Positions 37,971 to 49,892 are shown, counted from the first letter of the stretch. The stretch is DNA of 64,000 bases from Candidatus Dadabacteria bacterium (GCA_028823955.1 JAPPFE010000035.1:1-64000); one strand, 5' to 3'. The notes: generated from the sequence alone by a model not told the origin. Made by a program: numbers and translations.

Positions 37971-38261
37971 TCATTCATCACTGCTTTTTTCCGTAAGTTT
38001 CGGGGCAAGCCAGCTACTTACCCTAAACAGTGGAAGGGTTTTTTCGCCGATGTCTATTTTTTCGCCTGTTCTGGGATTTCTTCCTTCATAAGGCTCGTAA
38101 TCTTTTGTAAAGAAACTTCCGAAATGTCTTATCTCTATTCTTTCCCCATCGCGAAGCATCTCGGTCATGGCGTTAATTATGGCGTCCAGAACCTTTCTGG
38201 ATTCTACGGAATTAAGGTCGAATCTCCGCGAAAGCTCCTTTTCAATGTCCGATTTTTTCAT
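37971..38261 (-). CDS. HU/IHF family DNA-binding protein
   Basis: GERIEIRHFGSFFTKDYEPYEGRNPRTGEKI signature. Confidence 0.93.
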   Translation of the reverse strand: MKKSDIEKELSRRFDLNSVESRKVLDAIINAMTEMLRDGERIEIRHFGSFFTKDYEPYEGRNPRTGEKIDIGEKTLPLFRVSSWLAPKLTEKSSDE

Positions 38262-38358
38262 GATGTTTTGAAAATCAGTAAGGTTAGGACCTGATTTCTC
38301 ACTCTAGATATTTTAAAGCCGTTTGTCAAGTAAGCCCTCGATTTTGCGAGGAAAATCC

Positions 38359-41300
38359 TCAGTACCCGAGATTCGGCCGGAGCCATTTCTCCGCTTCTTC
38401 AAGAGCGATTCTCTTTCTTTTCGCGTAATCCAGAACCTGATCTTTGAGTATTTTGCCAAGAAAGAAATATCTCGATTCGGGATGGGCCATGTAGAACCCT
38501 GAAACCGAACTTGGCGGAGTCATGGCGAAGCTCTCAGTAAGCGATACACCCGTGTGTTTCTTCGCCTCGAGAATATCCCAGAGAATCTTTTTTTCCGTGT
38601 GGTCCGGACATGAAGGGTAGCCGGGAGCAGGCCTTATGCCTCTGTATTTTTCATTTATCAGGTCTTCGGAACTGAGCTTTTCATCTTTCCCGTAACCCCA
38701 GAGATCCCTTACTTTTTTATGAATCATCTCGGCAAGAGCTTCAGCTATCCTGTCCCCCAGCACACTTGTCATAATCGAATTGTAATCATCCCCTTTTCGC
38801 TTGAAATCCTCGGAGAACTGCTCAACCCCCTCCCCTGCAGTCACCACAAATCCCCCCATATAATCTTCTCTGCTCGAGACTTTTGGCGCTATAAAATCTG
38901 AAAGACAGTAATAGCGACCCTCTTTAGAACGCATCTCCTGCTGTCTTAGAAAATGAAACGTTGCCAGAGCCTGTCTTTCTTCCCCATAGATTTCAACATC
39001 GTCTCCGACACTGTTTGCGCGAAAGATTCCGACAACAGCGCAGGGGGTGAAGACCTTCTCCAAGATTATCCGTTTAAGGAGTGTTTGACCGTCCCGGTAA
39101 AGTTTTTTTGCCTGATCTCCTCTTTCGGTGTGCTCAAGTATTTTCGGAAAAACTCCTTTAAGTTCCCATGCCCAGAAAAAAGGAGACCAGTCGATGTAAC
39201 CGGCAACTTCTTCAAGAGAGATGCTGTCGAAGACAAAGACCCCAAGCCGCCCGGGGCACTCTATCGCAATATTATCCCAGTCGGTCGGAAACGCCTTCCC
39301 CCTGGCCTCTTCTATGGAAGCATATTCCGTCTGGCCGCGGGCTTTTTCAAAGCGCCGCTTCTGCTCCAAGTTGCTTTTTTTCAGTTTCTCCATGTAAAGC
39401 TGGGCTTTTTCCGGGTCCAGCATCTCGTTGCAGGCACCTACCACGAGCGAGGCATCAGCTACGTGATCAACTATACCGCTGTATCCCGGAGCTATTTTTA
39501 TCGCAGTATGAACCCTGCTTGTGGTCGCCCCGCCAATAAGAAGGGGGATGGAAAACCCTTCCCGTTCCATCTCTTTCGCGTTATACACCATTTCGTCAAG
39601 AGAAGGTGTAATCAGTCCGCTTAATCCTATGAAATCCGCGCGATGCTCTTTTGCAACGTTGAGTATTTTCTCGCAGGGAACCATTACCCCGAGGTCTATC
39701 ACTTCGTAGTTGTTACAGCCAAGAACCACAGACACTATGTTTTTTCCTATATCGTGGACGTCTCCCTTTACCGTCGCTATAACGAATTTCCCCTTGCCTC
39801 CCCCGCTTCCTTTTTTTTCCTCTTCCATAAAAGGCTGAAGGTGCGCAACGGCTCTTTTCATGACTCTGGCGCTTTTCACCACTTGGGGAAGGAACATTTT
39901 GCCGTCGCCGAAAAGATCTCCGACCACTTTCATGCCATCCATAAGAGGCCCCTCGATAACCTCAAGCGGGGATCCGTACTTAACCCTTGCTTCTTCCGTG
40001 TCATCCTCGATGAAGTCCGCTATGCCGTTTACAAGGGAGTGCTCAAGACGTTTTTCAACCCCAAGCTCTCTCCATTGCTTGGTATCCCTCTCCGCACTCC
40101 CGGACTTTACCCCTTCAAAATGTTTCGCGTATTCAACAAGACGCTCCGTGGCGTCGGGGCGACGGTTAAGAAGCACGTCTTCCACTTTTTCGAGAAGTTC
40201 AGGTTCAATGTCGTCGTAAACGGCTAGCATTCCAGCGTTTACTATTCCCATGTCAAGCCCGGCTTTTACGGCGTGGTAAAGAAACGCGCTGTGCATAGCT
40301 TCACGCACTACGTTGTTTCCCCTGAAAGAGAAGGATATGTTGCTTACTCCACCGCTTGTGAGTGCTTCGGGACAGGATTTCTTTATCTCCCTAACGGCCT
40401 CGATGAAATTCACGGCGTAGGAATTGTGTTCTTCGATCCCGGTTCCGACAGTAAGTATGTTCGGGTCAAAGATTATGTCGCAGGGGTCCATGCCTATTTT
40501 CTCAGTTAATATGCGGTAGGCCCTTTTGCAGATTTCCACCTTGTCCTCTTTTGAGGTCGCCTGGCCTTTTTCGTCAAAAGCCATTACCACGACTGAAGCA
40601 CCGTAGCGCATTGCCGCTTTTGCCTGTTCACAGAATACTTCCTCGCCTTCCTTAAGACTTATGGAATTTACAATGCACTTGCCCTGAATACATTTAAGTC
40701 CCTCCTCAATAACGGACCACTTGGAGCTGTCTATCATCACCGGAACCTTGGTTACCTCGGGTTCCGAAGCGATAAGGTTGAGGAAACGCTTCATGCAGGC
40801 TTCAGAGTCAAGAAGACCTTCATCGAAATTAACGTCTATTATGTTCGCCCCGTTCTCCACCTGTTGAAGAGCTACCGAAACAGCTCCTTCATAGTCTTCT
40901 TCCTTTACGAGTCTTGCGAACTTTGGAGAACCCGTAACATTGGTCCTCTCCCCAACCATTATGAAAGGTCCCTCGGCATCAGAGGTTATGGTAAGGGGTT
41001 CAAGGCCGCTTAGCCTGGTTGCGTCTTCGCGAACCGGGATTTCTCTCGGCGGAACATCTCTTAGTTTTTCAACCACCATTCCTATATGCTCCGGAGTGGT
41101 GCCGCAGCATCCGCCCACTATGTTGACAAAACCGCTTTCCGCGAAATCCAGAAGAAGAGTAGAAGTGATCTCCGGTGTTTCATCGTATCCCGTCTCGCTC
41201 AACGGGTTGGGAAGTCCAGCGTTCGGGTAGCAGCTTATGCGGCAGTCGGCTATTCGAGAGAGCTCCTCTATGTAAGGACGCATGTCCTCAGCCCCAAGCG

Positions 41301-42066
41301 CGCAGTTTATACCGACGCTGAAAGGTTTTGCGTGGCGAACGGAGTTCCAGAAAGCCTCCACAGTCTGTCCCGAAAGAGTGCGTCCGGATCGATCCGTTAT
41401 GGTAACGGAGATCATGACCGGAATCCTTTCCCCTCCACGCGAATCGAAAAAGCTCTCAATGGCGTATATGGCCGCTTTTAAGTTAAGGGTGTCAAAAGTG
41501 GTCTCAGGCAGAAGTATATCCACCCCTCCCTCGACAAGAGCCTCAGTCTGCTCGCGGTAAGCTTCAACCAGTTCTTCAAAAGAAACCGCCCTGTACGACG
41601 GATCGTTTACGTCAGGGGACATTGACGCTGTCTTATTGGTTGGACCCAGCGCTCCGGCAACAAAGCAAGCCCTCCCAGGGTTTTTTTTCATAAAATCAGA
41701 AGCTGCCTTCTTTGCGAGTTTCGCCGACTCGACATTAAGGGCTCTCACCCAGTTCTCAAGGCCGTAATCGGCCTGAGCTATTGAGGTGGAGCTAAAAGTG
41801 TTGGTCTCAACTATGTCGCAGCCGGCCTCAAAGTATTCTCTGTGGATTTCATATATAACGTCGGGTCTCGTGAGGGAAAGCAGATCGTTATTCCCCTTTA
41901 GGTCCACAGGATGATCAGAGAACAGATCTCCCCTGAAGTCCTCTTCTTCGAGGTCGTGCCTTTGGATCATCGTGCCCATGGCGCCGTCGAGGAAGACTAT
42001 CTTCTTTTTCGAAAGAGCCTCGAGATGCGCGGAGATTTTTATGTCCTTATATTCCGTATTCATCAC
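38359..42066 (-). CDS. metH: Cobalamin-dependent methionine synthase (full length)
   Basis: [50 protein letters not shown]12-binding motif, C-terminal activation domain. Confidence 0.97.
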   Translation of the reverse strand: MMNTEYKDIKISAHLEALSKKKIVFLDGAMGTMIQRHDLEEEDFRGDLFSDHPVDLKGNNDLLSLTRPDVIYEIHREYFEAGCDIVETNTFSSTSIAQADYGLENWVRALNVESAKLAKKAASDFMKKNPGRACFVAGALGPTNKTASMSPDVNDPSYRAVSFEELVEAYREQTEALVEGGVDILLPETTFDTLNLKAAIYAIESFFDSRGGERIPVMISVTITDRSGRTLSGQTVEAFWNSVRHAKPFSVGINCALGAEDMRPYIEELSRIADCRISCYPNAGLPNPLSETGYDETPEITSTLLLDFAESGFVNIVGGCCGTTPEHIGMVVEKLRDVPPREIPVREDATRLSGLEPLTITSDAEGPFIMVGERTNVTGSPKFARLVKEEDYEGAVSVALQQVENGANIIDVNFDEGLLDSEACMKRFLNLIASEPEVTKVPVMIDSSKWSVIEEGLKCIQGKCIVNSISLKEGEEVFCEQAKAAMRYGASVVVMAFDEKGQATSKEDKVEICKRAYRILTEKIGMDPCDIIFDPNILTVGTGIEEHNSYAVNFIEAVREIKKSCPEALTSGGVSNISFSFRGNNVVREAMHSAFLYHAVKAGLDMGIVNAGMLAVYDDIEPELLEKVEDVLLNRRPDATERLVEYAKHFEGVKSGSAERDTKQWRELGVEKRLEHSLVNGIADFIEDDTEEARVKYGSPLEVIEGPLMDGMKVVGDLFGDGKMFLPQVVKSARVMKRAVAHLQPFMEEEKKGSGGGKGKFVIATVKGDVHDIGKNIVSVVLGCNNYEVIDLGVMVPCEKILNVAKEHRADFIGLSGLITPSLDEMVYNAKEMEREGFSIPLLIGGATTSRVHTAIKIAPGYSGIVDHVADASLVVGACNEMLDPEKAQLYMEKLKKSNLEQKRRFEKARGQTEYASIEEARGKAFPTDWDNIAIECPGRLGVFVFDSISLEEVAGYIDWSPFFWAWELKGVFPKILEHTERGDQAKKLYRDGQTLLKRIILEKVFTPCAVVGIFRANSVGDDVEIYGEERQALATFHFLRQQEMRSKEGRYYCLSDFIAPKVSSREDYMGGFVVTAGEGVEQFSEDFKRKGDDYNSIMTSVLGDRIAEALAEMIHKKVRDLWGYGKDEKLSSEDLINEKYRGIRPAPGYPSCPDHTEKKILWDILEAKKHTGVSLTESFAMTPPSSVSGFYMAHPESRYFFLGKILKDQVLDYAKRKRIALEEAEKWLRPNLGY

Positions 42067-42151
42067 TCCCTAACCTTGTTGAGAGGCCTTGCCTTTTTCT
42101 TTTTCCCTGATGGCAAATACCGCTTTACGGGAACAAGGAAAAACACGGAGT

Positions 42152-42943
42152 CTACCATATGTTTCTGAGTTCTCTTAACTTTATAAAAACCGCCATCGGA
42201 TCATTTTCCAAGGACGGGTCCTTTTTCCTGAGCGAGTCCAGAACATGCGGATCACTCGTTCTCATAAAAGGATTATAGGTTCTCTCCTCCCCCAGAGTTG
42301 AACGGGGAAACTTGTCCTCGGGAATTTCCTTGAGCTTTTTCTTCGCGGCTTTGTTCTCCGGTACAAGTTCAAGAGCGAATCTGAGGTTAGTCTCTGCGTA
42401 GTCATGACCGCAGAACATCTTGAGGCTGTCGGGAAGACCGGAGAGCTTAAAGGCAAAGGTTTCGTATAGGTCTTCGACTTTCCCCCTGAACTTTACGTTT
42501 CCACACCCTGAAACAAATACCGTATCGCCCAGAAAAATATTGTTCCCGATTACAAAGGAGACATGTTCCGGGCAGTGTCCCGGGGTATGAATCACCTGGA
42601 GTCGCTGCTTTCCGAAGTCTATCTCGTCTCCTTCCTCTATGCCTTCGCTTCTTGGAGCGACATAGTCAAGGGCCGTTGGATGAATAAGTATTTTCGAGGA
42701 GAGAAAGACCTTTATTATGGGGTTGTTTCCGTGAATATGGTCTGGATGGGCATGGGTATTCAGGACGTATCTAACCTTGTAATCTCTCTTTCTTATGATT
42801 TCAAGAAGAGTGATCGGATCAAGAGGGTCTATTACCACGCATTGCCCGGTTTCCTCGCACGCCACCAGATAATTGTAGTTGCTGTCGCTCTCGCCGACTT
42901 TGAAGCCATGTATTGAGAATCCGTCCTCGCTAATTACGTTCAT
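42152..42943 (-). CDS. MBL-fold metallo-hydrolase (hydroxyacylglutathione hydrolase-like)
   Basis: LNTHAHPDHIHGN, HTPGHCPEHVSF, GDTVF, CGHDYAETNLRFA motifs. Confidence 0.9.
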   Translation of the reverse strand: MNVISEDGFSIHGFKVGESDSNYNYLVACEETGQCVVIDPLDPITLLEIIRKRDYKVRYVLNTHAHPDHIHGNNPIIKVFLSSKILIHPTALDYVAPRSEGIEEGDEIDFGKQRLQVIHTPGHCPEHVSFVIGNNIFLGDTVFVSGCGNVKFRGKVEDLYETFAFKLSGLPDSLKMFCGHDYAETNLRFALELVPENKAAKKKLKEIPEDKFPRSTLGEERTYNPFMRTSDPHVLDSLRKKDPSLENDPMAVFIKLRELRNIW

Positions 42944-43128
42944 CGGGGTCTCCTTTTTGCGTGAAAGTGTACCTGAAAGCCTTATTGCGAATAAAAAAAC
43001 CGGGGTTGCCCACTACGGGCAATATGAGCAAAAACTTCTCTAAAACCTGCAGTGGGAGTCGCAGAATTTCTTTGACATCAAAAGCCGTTAAGGTAATTTT
43101 TACTCCCAATTGATTTTTTGGAGACACC

Positions 43129-44364
43129 ATGGGTTTCGTAGAATCTCTTAAATGCAAGGAATGCAGTGATCTTTATCCCAAGGAACCGAAGTATGTTTGT
43201 GAAACATGTTTCGGTCCTCTGGAAGCCGTATACAACTACGACGAGATAAAAAAGCATATCTCAAGAGAAAAAATAGCTTCCCGTCCGCAGAACATATGGA
43301 GATACAAGGAGCTTCTTCCGATTGACTCAGAACCCACCCTCGGAACCCAGGTGGGATACACTCCGCTTGTGCGGGCAAAAAACCTTGCAAAAGAGCTCGG
43401 GGTTTCGGAGATCTACGTGAAAAACGACGCGGTCTGCTACCCCACCCTCTCTTTTAAGGACAGGGTTGTATCCGTAGCGCTCTCAAAAGCAAGAGAGTTC
43501 GGATTCGATACGACCGGCTGCGCATCCACGGGAAACCTGGCAAACTCCGTATCAGCGATTTCCGCTTCCGGGAATCTGAAAAGCATCATACTTATTCCCT
43601 ATGACCTTGAACAGTCGAAAATACTCAACACCATAGTCTATGGAGCGAATCTCATAGGTGTAAAAGGCGGTTACGACGAAGTAAACAAGCTCTGCAGCGA
43701 AATTGCCAGTAAATACAACTGGGCCTTCGTGAACATAAACATGAGACCTTACTACTCCGAAGGTTCCAAGTCATACGCATTTGAGGTGATGGAGCAACTC
43801 GGATGGAAAGCCCCAAAGCACATAGTGGTCCCTATGGCAAGCGGTTCTCTTCTCACCAAGGTATGGAAAGCCATAAAGGAGTTTGAGTTGCTTGGGATCG
43901 TTGAGCCTCAGGGTTCAAAAATATATGGTGCTCAAGCAACGGGATGTTCACCCATATCGACTGCATTTAAAAACGACTGGGAGATGTTCAAGCCCGTAAA
44001 ACCGGATACCATAGCGAAATCCCTTGCTATTGGTACTCCGGCCGACGGTTACTACGCGATGAACATAATAAGGGAAAGCGGCGGAGCGGCTGAAGACGTA
44101 AGCGACGACGAAATAGTGGACGCGATAAAACTTCTTGCAAGAACCGAAGGCATTTACACCGAAACCGCGGGTGGAGTAACGCTGGGAGTAACGAAAAAAC
44201 TCATAGAGCAAGAAAAAATCCCCCGCAACGAGCCCATCGTGGTATCGATAACGGGAAACGGTCTTAAGACCCAGGATGCCGTCGAGGGAACTCTTGGAAA
44301 ACCCGCGGTGATAGGACCTTCCCTCGAGGACTTCGAAGAGCTATACAACAGTAAAAAACCCTAG
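43129..44364 (+). CDS. thrC: Threonine synthase with N-terminal zinc-ribbon-like motif
   Basis: CKECSDLYPKEPKYVCETCFGPLEAVY; LSFKDRVVSVALSKA (PLP Lys), STGNLANSVSA, ETAGGVTLGVTKKL. Confidence 0.93.
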   Translation: MGFVESLKCKECSDLYPKEPKYVCETCFGPLEAVYNYDEIKKHISREKIASRPQNIWRYKELLPIDSEPTLGTQVGYTPLVRAKNLAKELGVSEIYVKNDAVCYPTLSFKDRVVSVALSKAREFGFDTTGCASTGNLANSVSAISASGNLKSIILIPYDLEQSKILNTIVYGANLIGVKGGYDEVNKLCSEIASKYNWAFVNINMRPYYSEGSKSYAFEVMEQLGWKAPKHIVVPMASGSLLTKVWKAIKEFELLGIVEPQGSKIYGAQATGCSPISTAFKNDWEMFKPVKPDTIAKSLAIGTPADGYYAMNIIRESGGAAEDVSDDEIVDAIKLLARTEGIYTETAGGVTLGVTKKLIEQEKIPRNEPIVVSITGNGLKTQDAVEGTLGKPAVIGPSLEDFEELYNSKKP

Positions 44365-44439
44365 CGTTACGTGTTATAGTCATAGTATCCGGTTAGAAGC
44401 GGAATTTCGGATAAACCTAGGAAAAAACGGGAGAAAAAC

Positions 44440-44712
44440 ATGGTATCGGTAAGAATTCCAACCCCTCTTAGAAAGCTCTCAGGAGACAGGGACGAGCTTG
44501 ACATAGAAGCATCCACGGTATCCGCACTCATAGAGGAACTTGAGAGCGAATGTCCGGGAATAAAGAACAGGCTCTGCGATGAGAGCGGAAACGTGAGGAG
44601 ATTCATAAATCTCTACGTTAACAATGAAGATATAAGGTTTCTTGACGGAGTAGGGACAAAGCTTAGCGAAGGAGATGTCGTCTCAATCATCCCGGCGATA
44701 GCCGGAGGATAA
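44440..44712 (+). CDS. MoaD/ThiS family sulfur carrier protein, CysO-like
   Basis: [30 protein letters not shown]...[37 protein letters not shown] ending in GG. Confidence 0.9.
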   Translation: MVSVRIPTPLRKLSGDRDELDIEASTVSALIEELESECPGIKNRLCDESGNVRRFINLYVNNEDIRFLDGVGTKLSEGDVVSIIPAIAGG

Positions 44713-44762
44713 GTCGGGCATATACGGCAAAAGCTTTAAAAGGTATCAGATAATACTTCAGT

Positions 44763-45845
44763 TTAGTGAATTAAGTCTCTTATTTTATTGAAGTATTTTT
44801 CGATCAAAGGTTCTTTTTCTTTCTTGTAGCTTCCGGCAAACTCCATTAAAACCTCTTTCTGTTTTTTGGTAAGCTTTTGAGGTATTATCACTTTTACCAC
44901 GACATACTGATCCCCAAGGCTCCCGGATTCCACATCCACAAGTCCTTTTCCTCTAAGCCTGAAAGTCTGCCCCGGCTGGGTTCCGGCCGGAATTTTCATT
45001 TTGGTAGTGCCCTTTAGAATCGGGACTTCCACCTCGTCTCCAAGAGCTGCCTGGGTGAAGCTTACAGGAAACTCACATACGATGTCATTTCCCTCCCGCG
45101 TGAAAATAGGGTGTTCCCGCACCATCACCTGTATGTAGAGATCTCCCGGAGGACCTCCTCGTGCCCCGGGTTCCCCCTCCCCCCTTATCACAAGCCTCAT
45201 TCCGCTGGAGATTCCGGCGGGTATGTTGACCTGTACCATCTTTTCGGTGTACGAAAGCCCGGACCCCCTGCAACTCACGCAGGGTTTCGTTATAATTTTC
45301 CCGCTTCCCCCGCACGAAGGACATCCCTGACTTATTGAAAACGGACCCTGGGAGAAAGCAACCGACCCCCTGCCTCCGCAACGGTCACAAATCGATTCTC
45401 CCCCGACTGCGGCCCCGGAACCGGAGCAGTCATCACAGAGTTTTCTTTTCCTGACCTTTATTTCTTTCTGTGTTCCGAACGCAGCTTCGTCAAAATCCAC
45501 TTCAAGATCATATCGAAGACTCTCCCCTTGCCGGACTCTGCCCCTTCTGCCCATACCTCCAGTGAAAACATCGTCGAAGAGATCACCAAAAAGGTCTCCG
45601 AATCCGGAGAAACCGCCCATTCCATCACCCGACATATGGCCGAAACTGTCATAACGGGCCCTTTTTTCCCTATCGTTAAGCACTTGGTAGGCCTCGTTTA
45701 TTTCCTTGAACTTCTCTTCGGCATCCTTATCCCCGGGATTGCGGTCAGGATGGTACTTGAAGGCAAGGTCCTTGTAGGAACTCTTTATGTCTTCAGGGGA
45801 AGCGTTTCTTTCAACGCCTAGTATTTCGTAGTAATCCTTAGCCAT
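44763..45845 (-). CDS. dnaJ: Molecular chaperone DnaJ
   Basis: [38 protein letters not shown]-rich region, four CxxCxGxG-like repeats. Confidence 0.97.
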   Translation of the reverse strand: MAKDYYEILGVERNASPEDIKSSYKDLAFKYHPDRNPGDKDAEEKFKEINEAYQVLNDREKRARYDSFGHMSGDGMGGFSGFGDLFGDLFDDVFTGGMGRRGRVRQGESLRYDLEVDFDEAAFGTQKEIKVRKRKLCDDCSGSGAAVGGESICDRCGGRGSVAFSQGPFSISQGCPSCGGSGKIITKPCVSCRGSGLSYTEKMVQVNIPAGISSGMRLVIRGEGEPGARGGPPGDLYIQVMVREHPIFTREGNDIVCEFPVSFTQAALGDEVEVPILKGTTKMKIPAGTQPGQTFRLRGKGLVDVESGSLGDQYVVVKVIIPQKLTKKQKEVLMEFAGSYKKEKEPLIEKYFNKIRDLIH

Positions 45846-45868
45846 TTGGGAGTTGGGAGACGGGAGCT

Positions 45869-46474
45869 TTAGTCAGCTTCTTCTTCAGAATCTTTTTCAG
45901 GGGTTTTCTCCGGGCCTTGGGACACCGATACCATCGAGGGTCGAAGCAGTCTTCCGTTTAGAAGGTAACCCTTCTGAACCTCCGAGATTATAGTCCCGCT
46001 TTCGTAAGTTTCCGAGTGCTCCTTGTAAACGGCTTCGTGGTAGCTGGGGTCGAAAACAGTTCCCTCGCCCGAATCTATTCCAGTAACGCCGAAGTTTTCA
46101 AGACCCGCAAGAAATTGCGCGTGAACAATCTTTATTCCGTCAAGAAAAGCTACGAAGTCCGTTTTTTCGCCGTGAGATTCTTCAGAAAGTTCGATGGCTC
46201 TTTCAATATTATCGAGAACGAAAAGCAGTTCCTTTAGCCTGTGCGCGTTTCCGAAATCAAGTATTTCCTGTTTTTCCTTCGCAAGCCTTTTCTTATAGTT
46301 ATCAAAATCCGCTGAAAGTCTCAGATATTTCTCCCTCAGGGCTTCAAGCTCGGCGGAAGTATCTTCTTCGGTTTCTTCCTCCCCCACTTCAGCATCGGAG
46401 ATTCCAGGCTCTTCTGAGTCTTCCGCACCGTTTTTCTTGTTTTCTTCAATGTCTGCTACTGTGTTCTCACTCAT
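45869..46474 (-). CDS. grpE: Nucleotide exchange factor GrpE
   Basis: [60 protein letters not shown]. Confidence 0.95.
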   Translation of the reverse strand: MSENTVADIEENKKNGAEDSEEPGISDAEVGEEETEEDTSAELEALREKYLRLSADFDNYKKRLAKEKQEILDFGNAHRLKELLFVLDNIERAIELSEESHGEKTDFVAFLDGIKIVHAQFLAGLENFGVTGIDSGEGTVFDPSYHEAVYKEHSETYESGTIISEVQKGYLLNGRLLRPSMVSVSQGPEKTPEKDSEEEAD

Positions 46475-47505
46475 TCCGTAATTTCTCCGTTAACCCTCTT
46501 TGTAACCATTTTCGCCGTGTAGTTCACAAGCGGGATGATTTTTGAATAGTTCATTCGCGTGGGACCGAACACACCTAAGCTCCCGTAGCTGTTTCCCTTG
46601 TAATAAGGTGCCGCCACGAGGCTGAAACCGCGGGGCATTCCTTTCTCTGAACCTATAAAGACCTTTGAGTGGCCATCTTTTACAACCGACTTCAGAAAAT
46701 TGGAAAGAAGCTCCTGATCCTCGAGTATCTCTATTATGGTCTTATAGAGACTGGAATCTCCGAAATTCAAAGATTCGATAACCGAAATCTTCCCCTCTAT
46801 GAATATCCCCGCTTTTCTTTCCTTCTCGAAAAGCTCGCTGCTTATCCTGAGCACCTTTTCGAGGATTTCATTGTATTCGGTCGTGGTTCTCTTTATTTTC
46901 TCAAGCACCACTTTGCGCACCTGCTCGATCGTCAGGCCCAAAATAAGGCGATTAAGGTAGCCCCCTATCCTCTCGACCTGGGAATCCCTAATGGGTTTGG
47001 CAAGCCTGATGTAGGTTTTTTCCGTAAGCCCTCCCTCAAACACGAGAAAGATAAGGCATTCCCTCTCCCCCATCTTAATAAGCTTCGTAGATTTAACTCT
47101 GAGAGTGTTCCTCTGGGGAAGCATCGCAAGACCCGCAAGCTTAGTGAAATCGGAAAGTATCGAACTTGCAGCACTTATCACGTGATCGAGCGTGCCGTCA
47201 ATACCTTCATATTTGTTCTCAAGGAACTGCAGACCGAAGTCCGGTGAGTTTTCCACGTTAAGAATGTTCTCTACGTAATAATTTATTCCTTTCTCCGTGG
47301 GAAATCTGCCGGAAGAAACATGACTTTGGGCGAGAAAGCCCGCTTCCATGAGCGAATTAAGTTCTTGGCGAACGGTGGCCGGGGACCATTTTATATTGTA
47401 TTTCGATATAAGAGTCGAAGAACCTATAGGACTCCCTGTCTCAATAAAGTGGTCCACTACAAAGCTCAGAAAAGCCTCATTTCTTGGAGAGATTGGCTGT
47501 GTCAT
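46471..47505 (-). CDS. hrcA: Heat-inducible transcription repressor HrcA
   Basis: VDHFIETGSPIGSSTLISKYNIKWSPATVRQELNSLMEAGFLAQSHVSSGRFPTEKGINYYV; GVFGPTRMNYSKIIPLVNYTAK. Confidence 0.95.
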   Translation of the reverse strand: MTQPISPRNEAFLSFVVDHFIETGSPIGSSTLISKYNIKWSPATVRQELNSLMEAGFLAQSHVSSGRFPTEKGINYYVENILNVENSPDFGLQFLENKYEGIDGTLDHVISAASSILSDFTKLAGLAMLPQRNTLRVKSTKLIKMGERECLIFLVFEGGLTEKTYIRLAKPIRDSQVERIGGYLNRLILGLTIEQVRKVVLEKIKRTTTEYNEILEKVLRISSELFEKERKAGIFIEGKISVIESLNFGDSSLYKTIIEILEDQELLSNFLKSVVKDGHSKVFIGSEKGMPRGFSLVAAPYYKGNSYGSLGVFGPTRMNYSKIIPLVNYTAKMVTKRVNGEITE

Positions 47506-47719
47506 ATATTTCTGAAATATAATTTCCGCCTCCTATATTGTCAACGGAGTTATAAGTAAACTCTGTACCTGCAAACTACCCATAGACAATGCTAAATTAA
47601 CTAGCTCGTAATTGCCGGAATATAACTCCGGTAGTTTACGTAAATTAAGGAACAATGCTCTTATTTCAAATTGAGGCAATCTTTGACGATACGTCGATTA
47701 TAAATATAATTACCCCGAA

Positions 47720-49150
47720 ATGGAAAAATTTGACCTCACAGTTATAGGATCCGGTCCCGGGGGATACATCTCGGCAATAAGGGCTGCGCAGATGGGGATG
47801 AAAGTTGCCGTCATCGAGCGAGACAAACCAGGTGGCGTATGCCTTAACTGGGGATGCATACCTTCAAAAGCAATTCTCAAGTGTGCAGAGATGTACTCGC
47901 ACTTTCTTGACTCGAAACGTTACGGAATCACTCACAAGGGGTTATCCTTTGACTACTCGGAAGTAATAAAAAGCAGCAGGAAAGCCTCAACCTCTCTTAA
48001 CAAAGGTGTGGAGGGACTTTTCAAGAAAAACAAGATCACCCTTATAAGCGGCACGGGAAGACTCACCTCAAAACATGGAATTTCCGTTATCGGAAAAGAA
48101 TCACAGGATATAGAGAGTGAACGCATACTTCTCGCCACGGGATCTGTCCCTAGGACGCTTCCCGGCCTTAAGATTGACGGAAAAGTTGTGATGACAAGCG
48201 ACGAAGCGATAATGCACCCAGAGGTTCCCCGCTCTGTCGTGATAATAGGCGGAGGATACATAGGAATGGAATTTGCCTATGTCTATAACTCTTTCGGCAG
48301 CAAGGTAACCATAGTGGAAATGGAAAAACAGGTCCTGCCGGGGGCTGACGAAGAAGTAGCGAAAGAGGCAAAGAAGATATTCACGAAGCAGGGAATGACT
48401 ATCCTAAACGAGACTGTGTACAAAACCCTTAAGAAAACCTCGGGTTCCGCGACCGTGACAGTGGAGAGCACGGTTTCGGGTGAACAGAGCACTCTTAAGG
48501 CCGACATGGTGCTTGTGTCAGTTGGAAGAAAAGCCATAGCGAATGCGGCACCGACCTCTTTTGCCTTCTACGGCACGGGCGACAGCATGGGCCTTGAAGA
48601 TGTGGGAGTAGAACTTGATGAAAGAGGATTTATAAAGACAGACGAGAACTACATGACCACCTGCGCCAATATCTACGCGATCGGGGACGTGATCGGAGGT
48701 CCTATGCTTGCGCATAAGGCTTCAGAAGAGGGAGTGGTTGCTGTTGAAAGAATGAACGGCCTTAACTCTAAAGTCCATTATGACTCAATTCCCGGATGCG
48801 TTTACTGTCAGCCGGAAGTTGCCATGATCGGCCTTACGGAAAAACAGGCAAGAGACCAGGGATATGATGTGGATATAGGAAAATTTCCTTTCAGGGCTGT
48901 GGGGAAAGCGGTCGCCGTCGGAGAAACAGACGGTTTTGTAAAAATGATTTTCGACTCGAGGACAAAAGAACTTCTCGGAAGCCACATAATAGGCCACGGG
49001 GCAACCGAGATGATTGCGGAAATCGGAGTGGCAAAAACCTTAGAGACGACACCTTATGAAATAGCCACCACCCAGCACGCTCACCCCACACTCTCTGAAG
49101 CCGTAATGGAAGCAGCCCTTGATGCGCTTGGAAGAGTAAGGAACTTCTGA
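47720..49150 (+). CDS. lpdA: Dihydrolipoyl dehydrogenase
   Basis: GSGPGGYISAIRAAQMG, GGVCLNWGCIPSKAIL redox disulfide, GGGYIGMEFA, AIGDVIGGPMLAHKASEEG, HAHPTLSEAV. Confidence 0.96.
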   Translation: MEKFDLTVIGSGPGGYISAIRAAQMGMKVAVIERDKPGGVCLNWGCIPSKAILKCAEMYSHFLDSKRYGITHKGLSFDYSEVIKSSRKASTSLNKGVEGLFKKNKITLISGTGRLTSKHGISVIGKESQDIESERILLATGSVPRTLPGLKIDGKVVMTSDEAIMHPEVPRSVVIIGGGYIGMEFAYVYNSFGSKVTIVEMEKQVLPGADEEVAKEAKKIFTKQGMTILNETVYKTLKKTSGSATVTVESTVSGEQSTLKADMVLVSVGRKAIANAAPTSFAFYGTGDSMGLEDVGVELDERGFIKTDENYMTTCANIYAIGDVIGGPMLAHKASEEGVVAVERMNGLNSKVHYDSIPGCVYCQPEVAMIGLTEKQARDQGYDVDIGKFPFRAVGKAVAVGETDGFVKMIFDSRTKELLGSHIIGHGATEMIAEIGVAKTLETTPYEIATTQHAHPTLSEAVMEAALDALGRVRNF

Positions 49151-49167
49151 GGTACAAGACAGAACAC

Positions 49168-49860
49168 TTGGCCACTGCTCCAATGAGCACCCTAGATATA
49201 TACGAACTCGGGACTGTCCCCTACGAAAAGGCACTTGAATATCAAGAGAATCTTCTCGCCAAAAGAATCGCGGAAGAAATACAGGATTCCCTTATTCTGC
49301 TTGAACACCCGCCGACGATCACCACTGGAAGAAAGGGGAACACGGAGAACCTGCTTGTAAGAGAGGAGTATCTTAAAAAACACGGAATCTCCTTCGTACA
49401 CGCATCGAGGGGCGGAGATATAACCTTTCACGGTCCCGGACAGATCGTGGGCTATCCCATACTGAACCTCAAAAATCACGAGATGGACATTCGAAGGCAC
49501 CTGAGAAGTATTGAGGAAGTAATCATCAGGACGCTAGGCGACTTTGAAATCGAAGGCAGAAGAATAGATGGAGTCACAGGAGTCTGGGTAAAAAGAAGCA
49601 AGATAGCCTCTATAGGAATAGCTATCAGGAAATGGGTGACCTACCATGGGTTTGCCCTTAACGTCACCACGAATCTCGATTATTTCGAGCTGATACTCTC
49701 GTGTGGAATAACGGATGTGAGAATAACGTCTATAGGAAGCTGGCTTGGAAACGAAGGGAGTATTAGAATGGACGACGTCACACAGTCCGTAATAAAAAAC
49801 TTCATGGGTATCTTCGGTTTCGAAGACTTCACCCTAAAAGGCGAAAAAGAGATAAACTAA
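49168..49860 (+). CDS. lipB: Octanoyltransferase LipB
   Basis: LLEHPPTITTGRKG, RGGDITFHGPGQIVGYPIL, GVTGVWV, LSCGITD motifs. Confidence 0.95.
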   Translation: MATAPMSTLDIYELGTVPYEKALEYQENLLAKRIAEEIQDSLILLEHPPTITTGRKGNTENLLVREEYLKKHGISFVHASRGGDITFHGPGQIVGYPILNLKNHEMDIRRHLRSIEEVIIRTLGDFEIEGRRIDGVTGVWVKRSKIASIGIAIRKWVTYHGFALNVTTNLDYFELILSCGITDVRITSIGSWLGNEGSIRMDDVTQSVIKNFMGIFGFEDFTLKGEKEIN

Positions 49861-49892
49861 AGATTCTCAGAATCAGGGTTGGTAGTCAGAAA

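Noticed and set aside
39643-40227. 194-aa plus-strand ORF inside metH
   Set aside because: Antisense to metH; no recognisable domain.
47612-47635. CCGGAATATAACTCCGG small palindrome upstream of lpdA
   Set aside because: Short stem, no T-tract and no repeat elsewhere noticed; insufficient to call a regulatory site.
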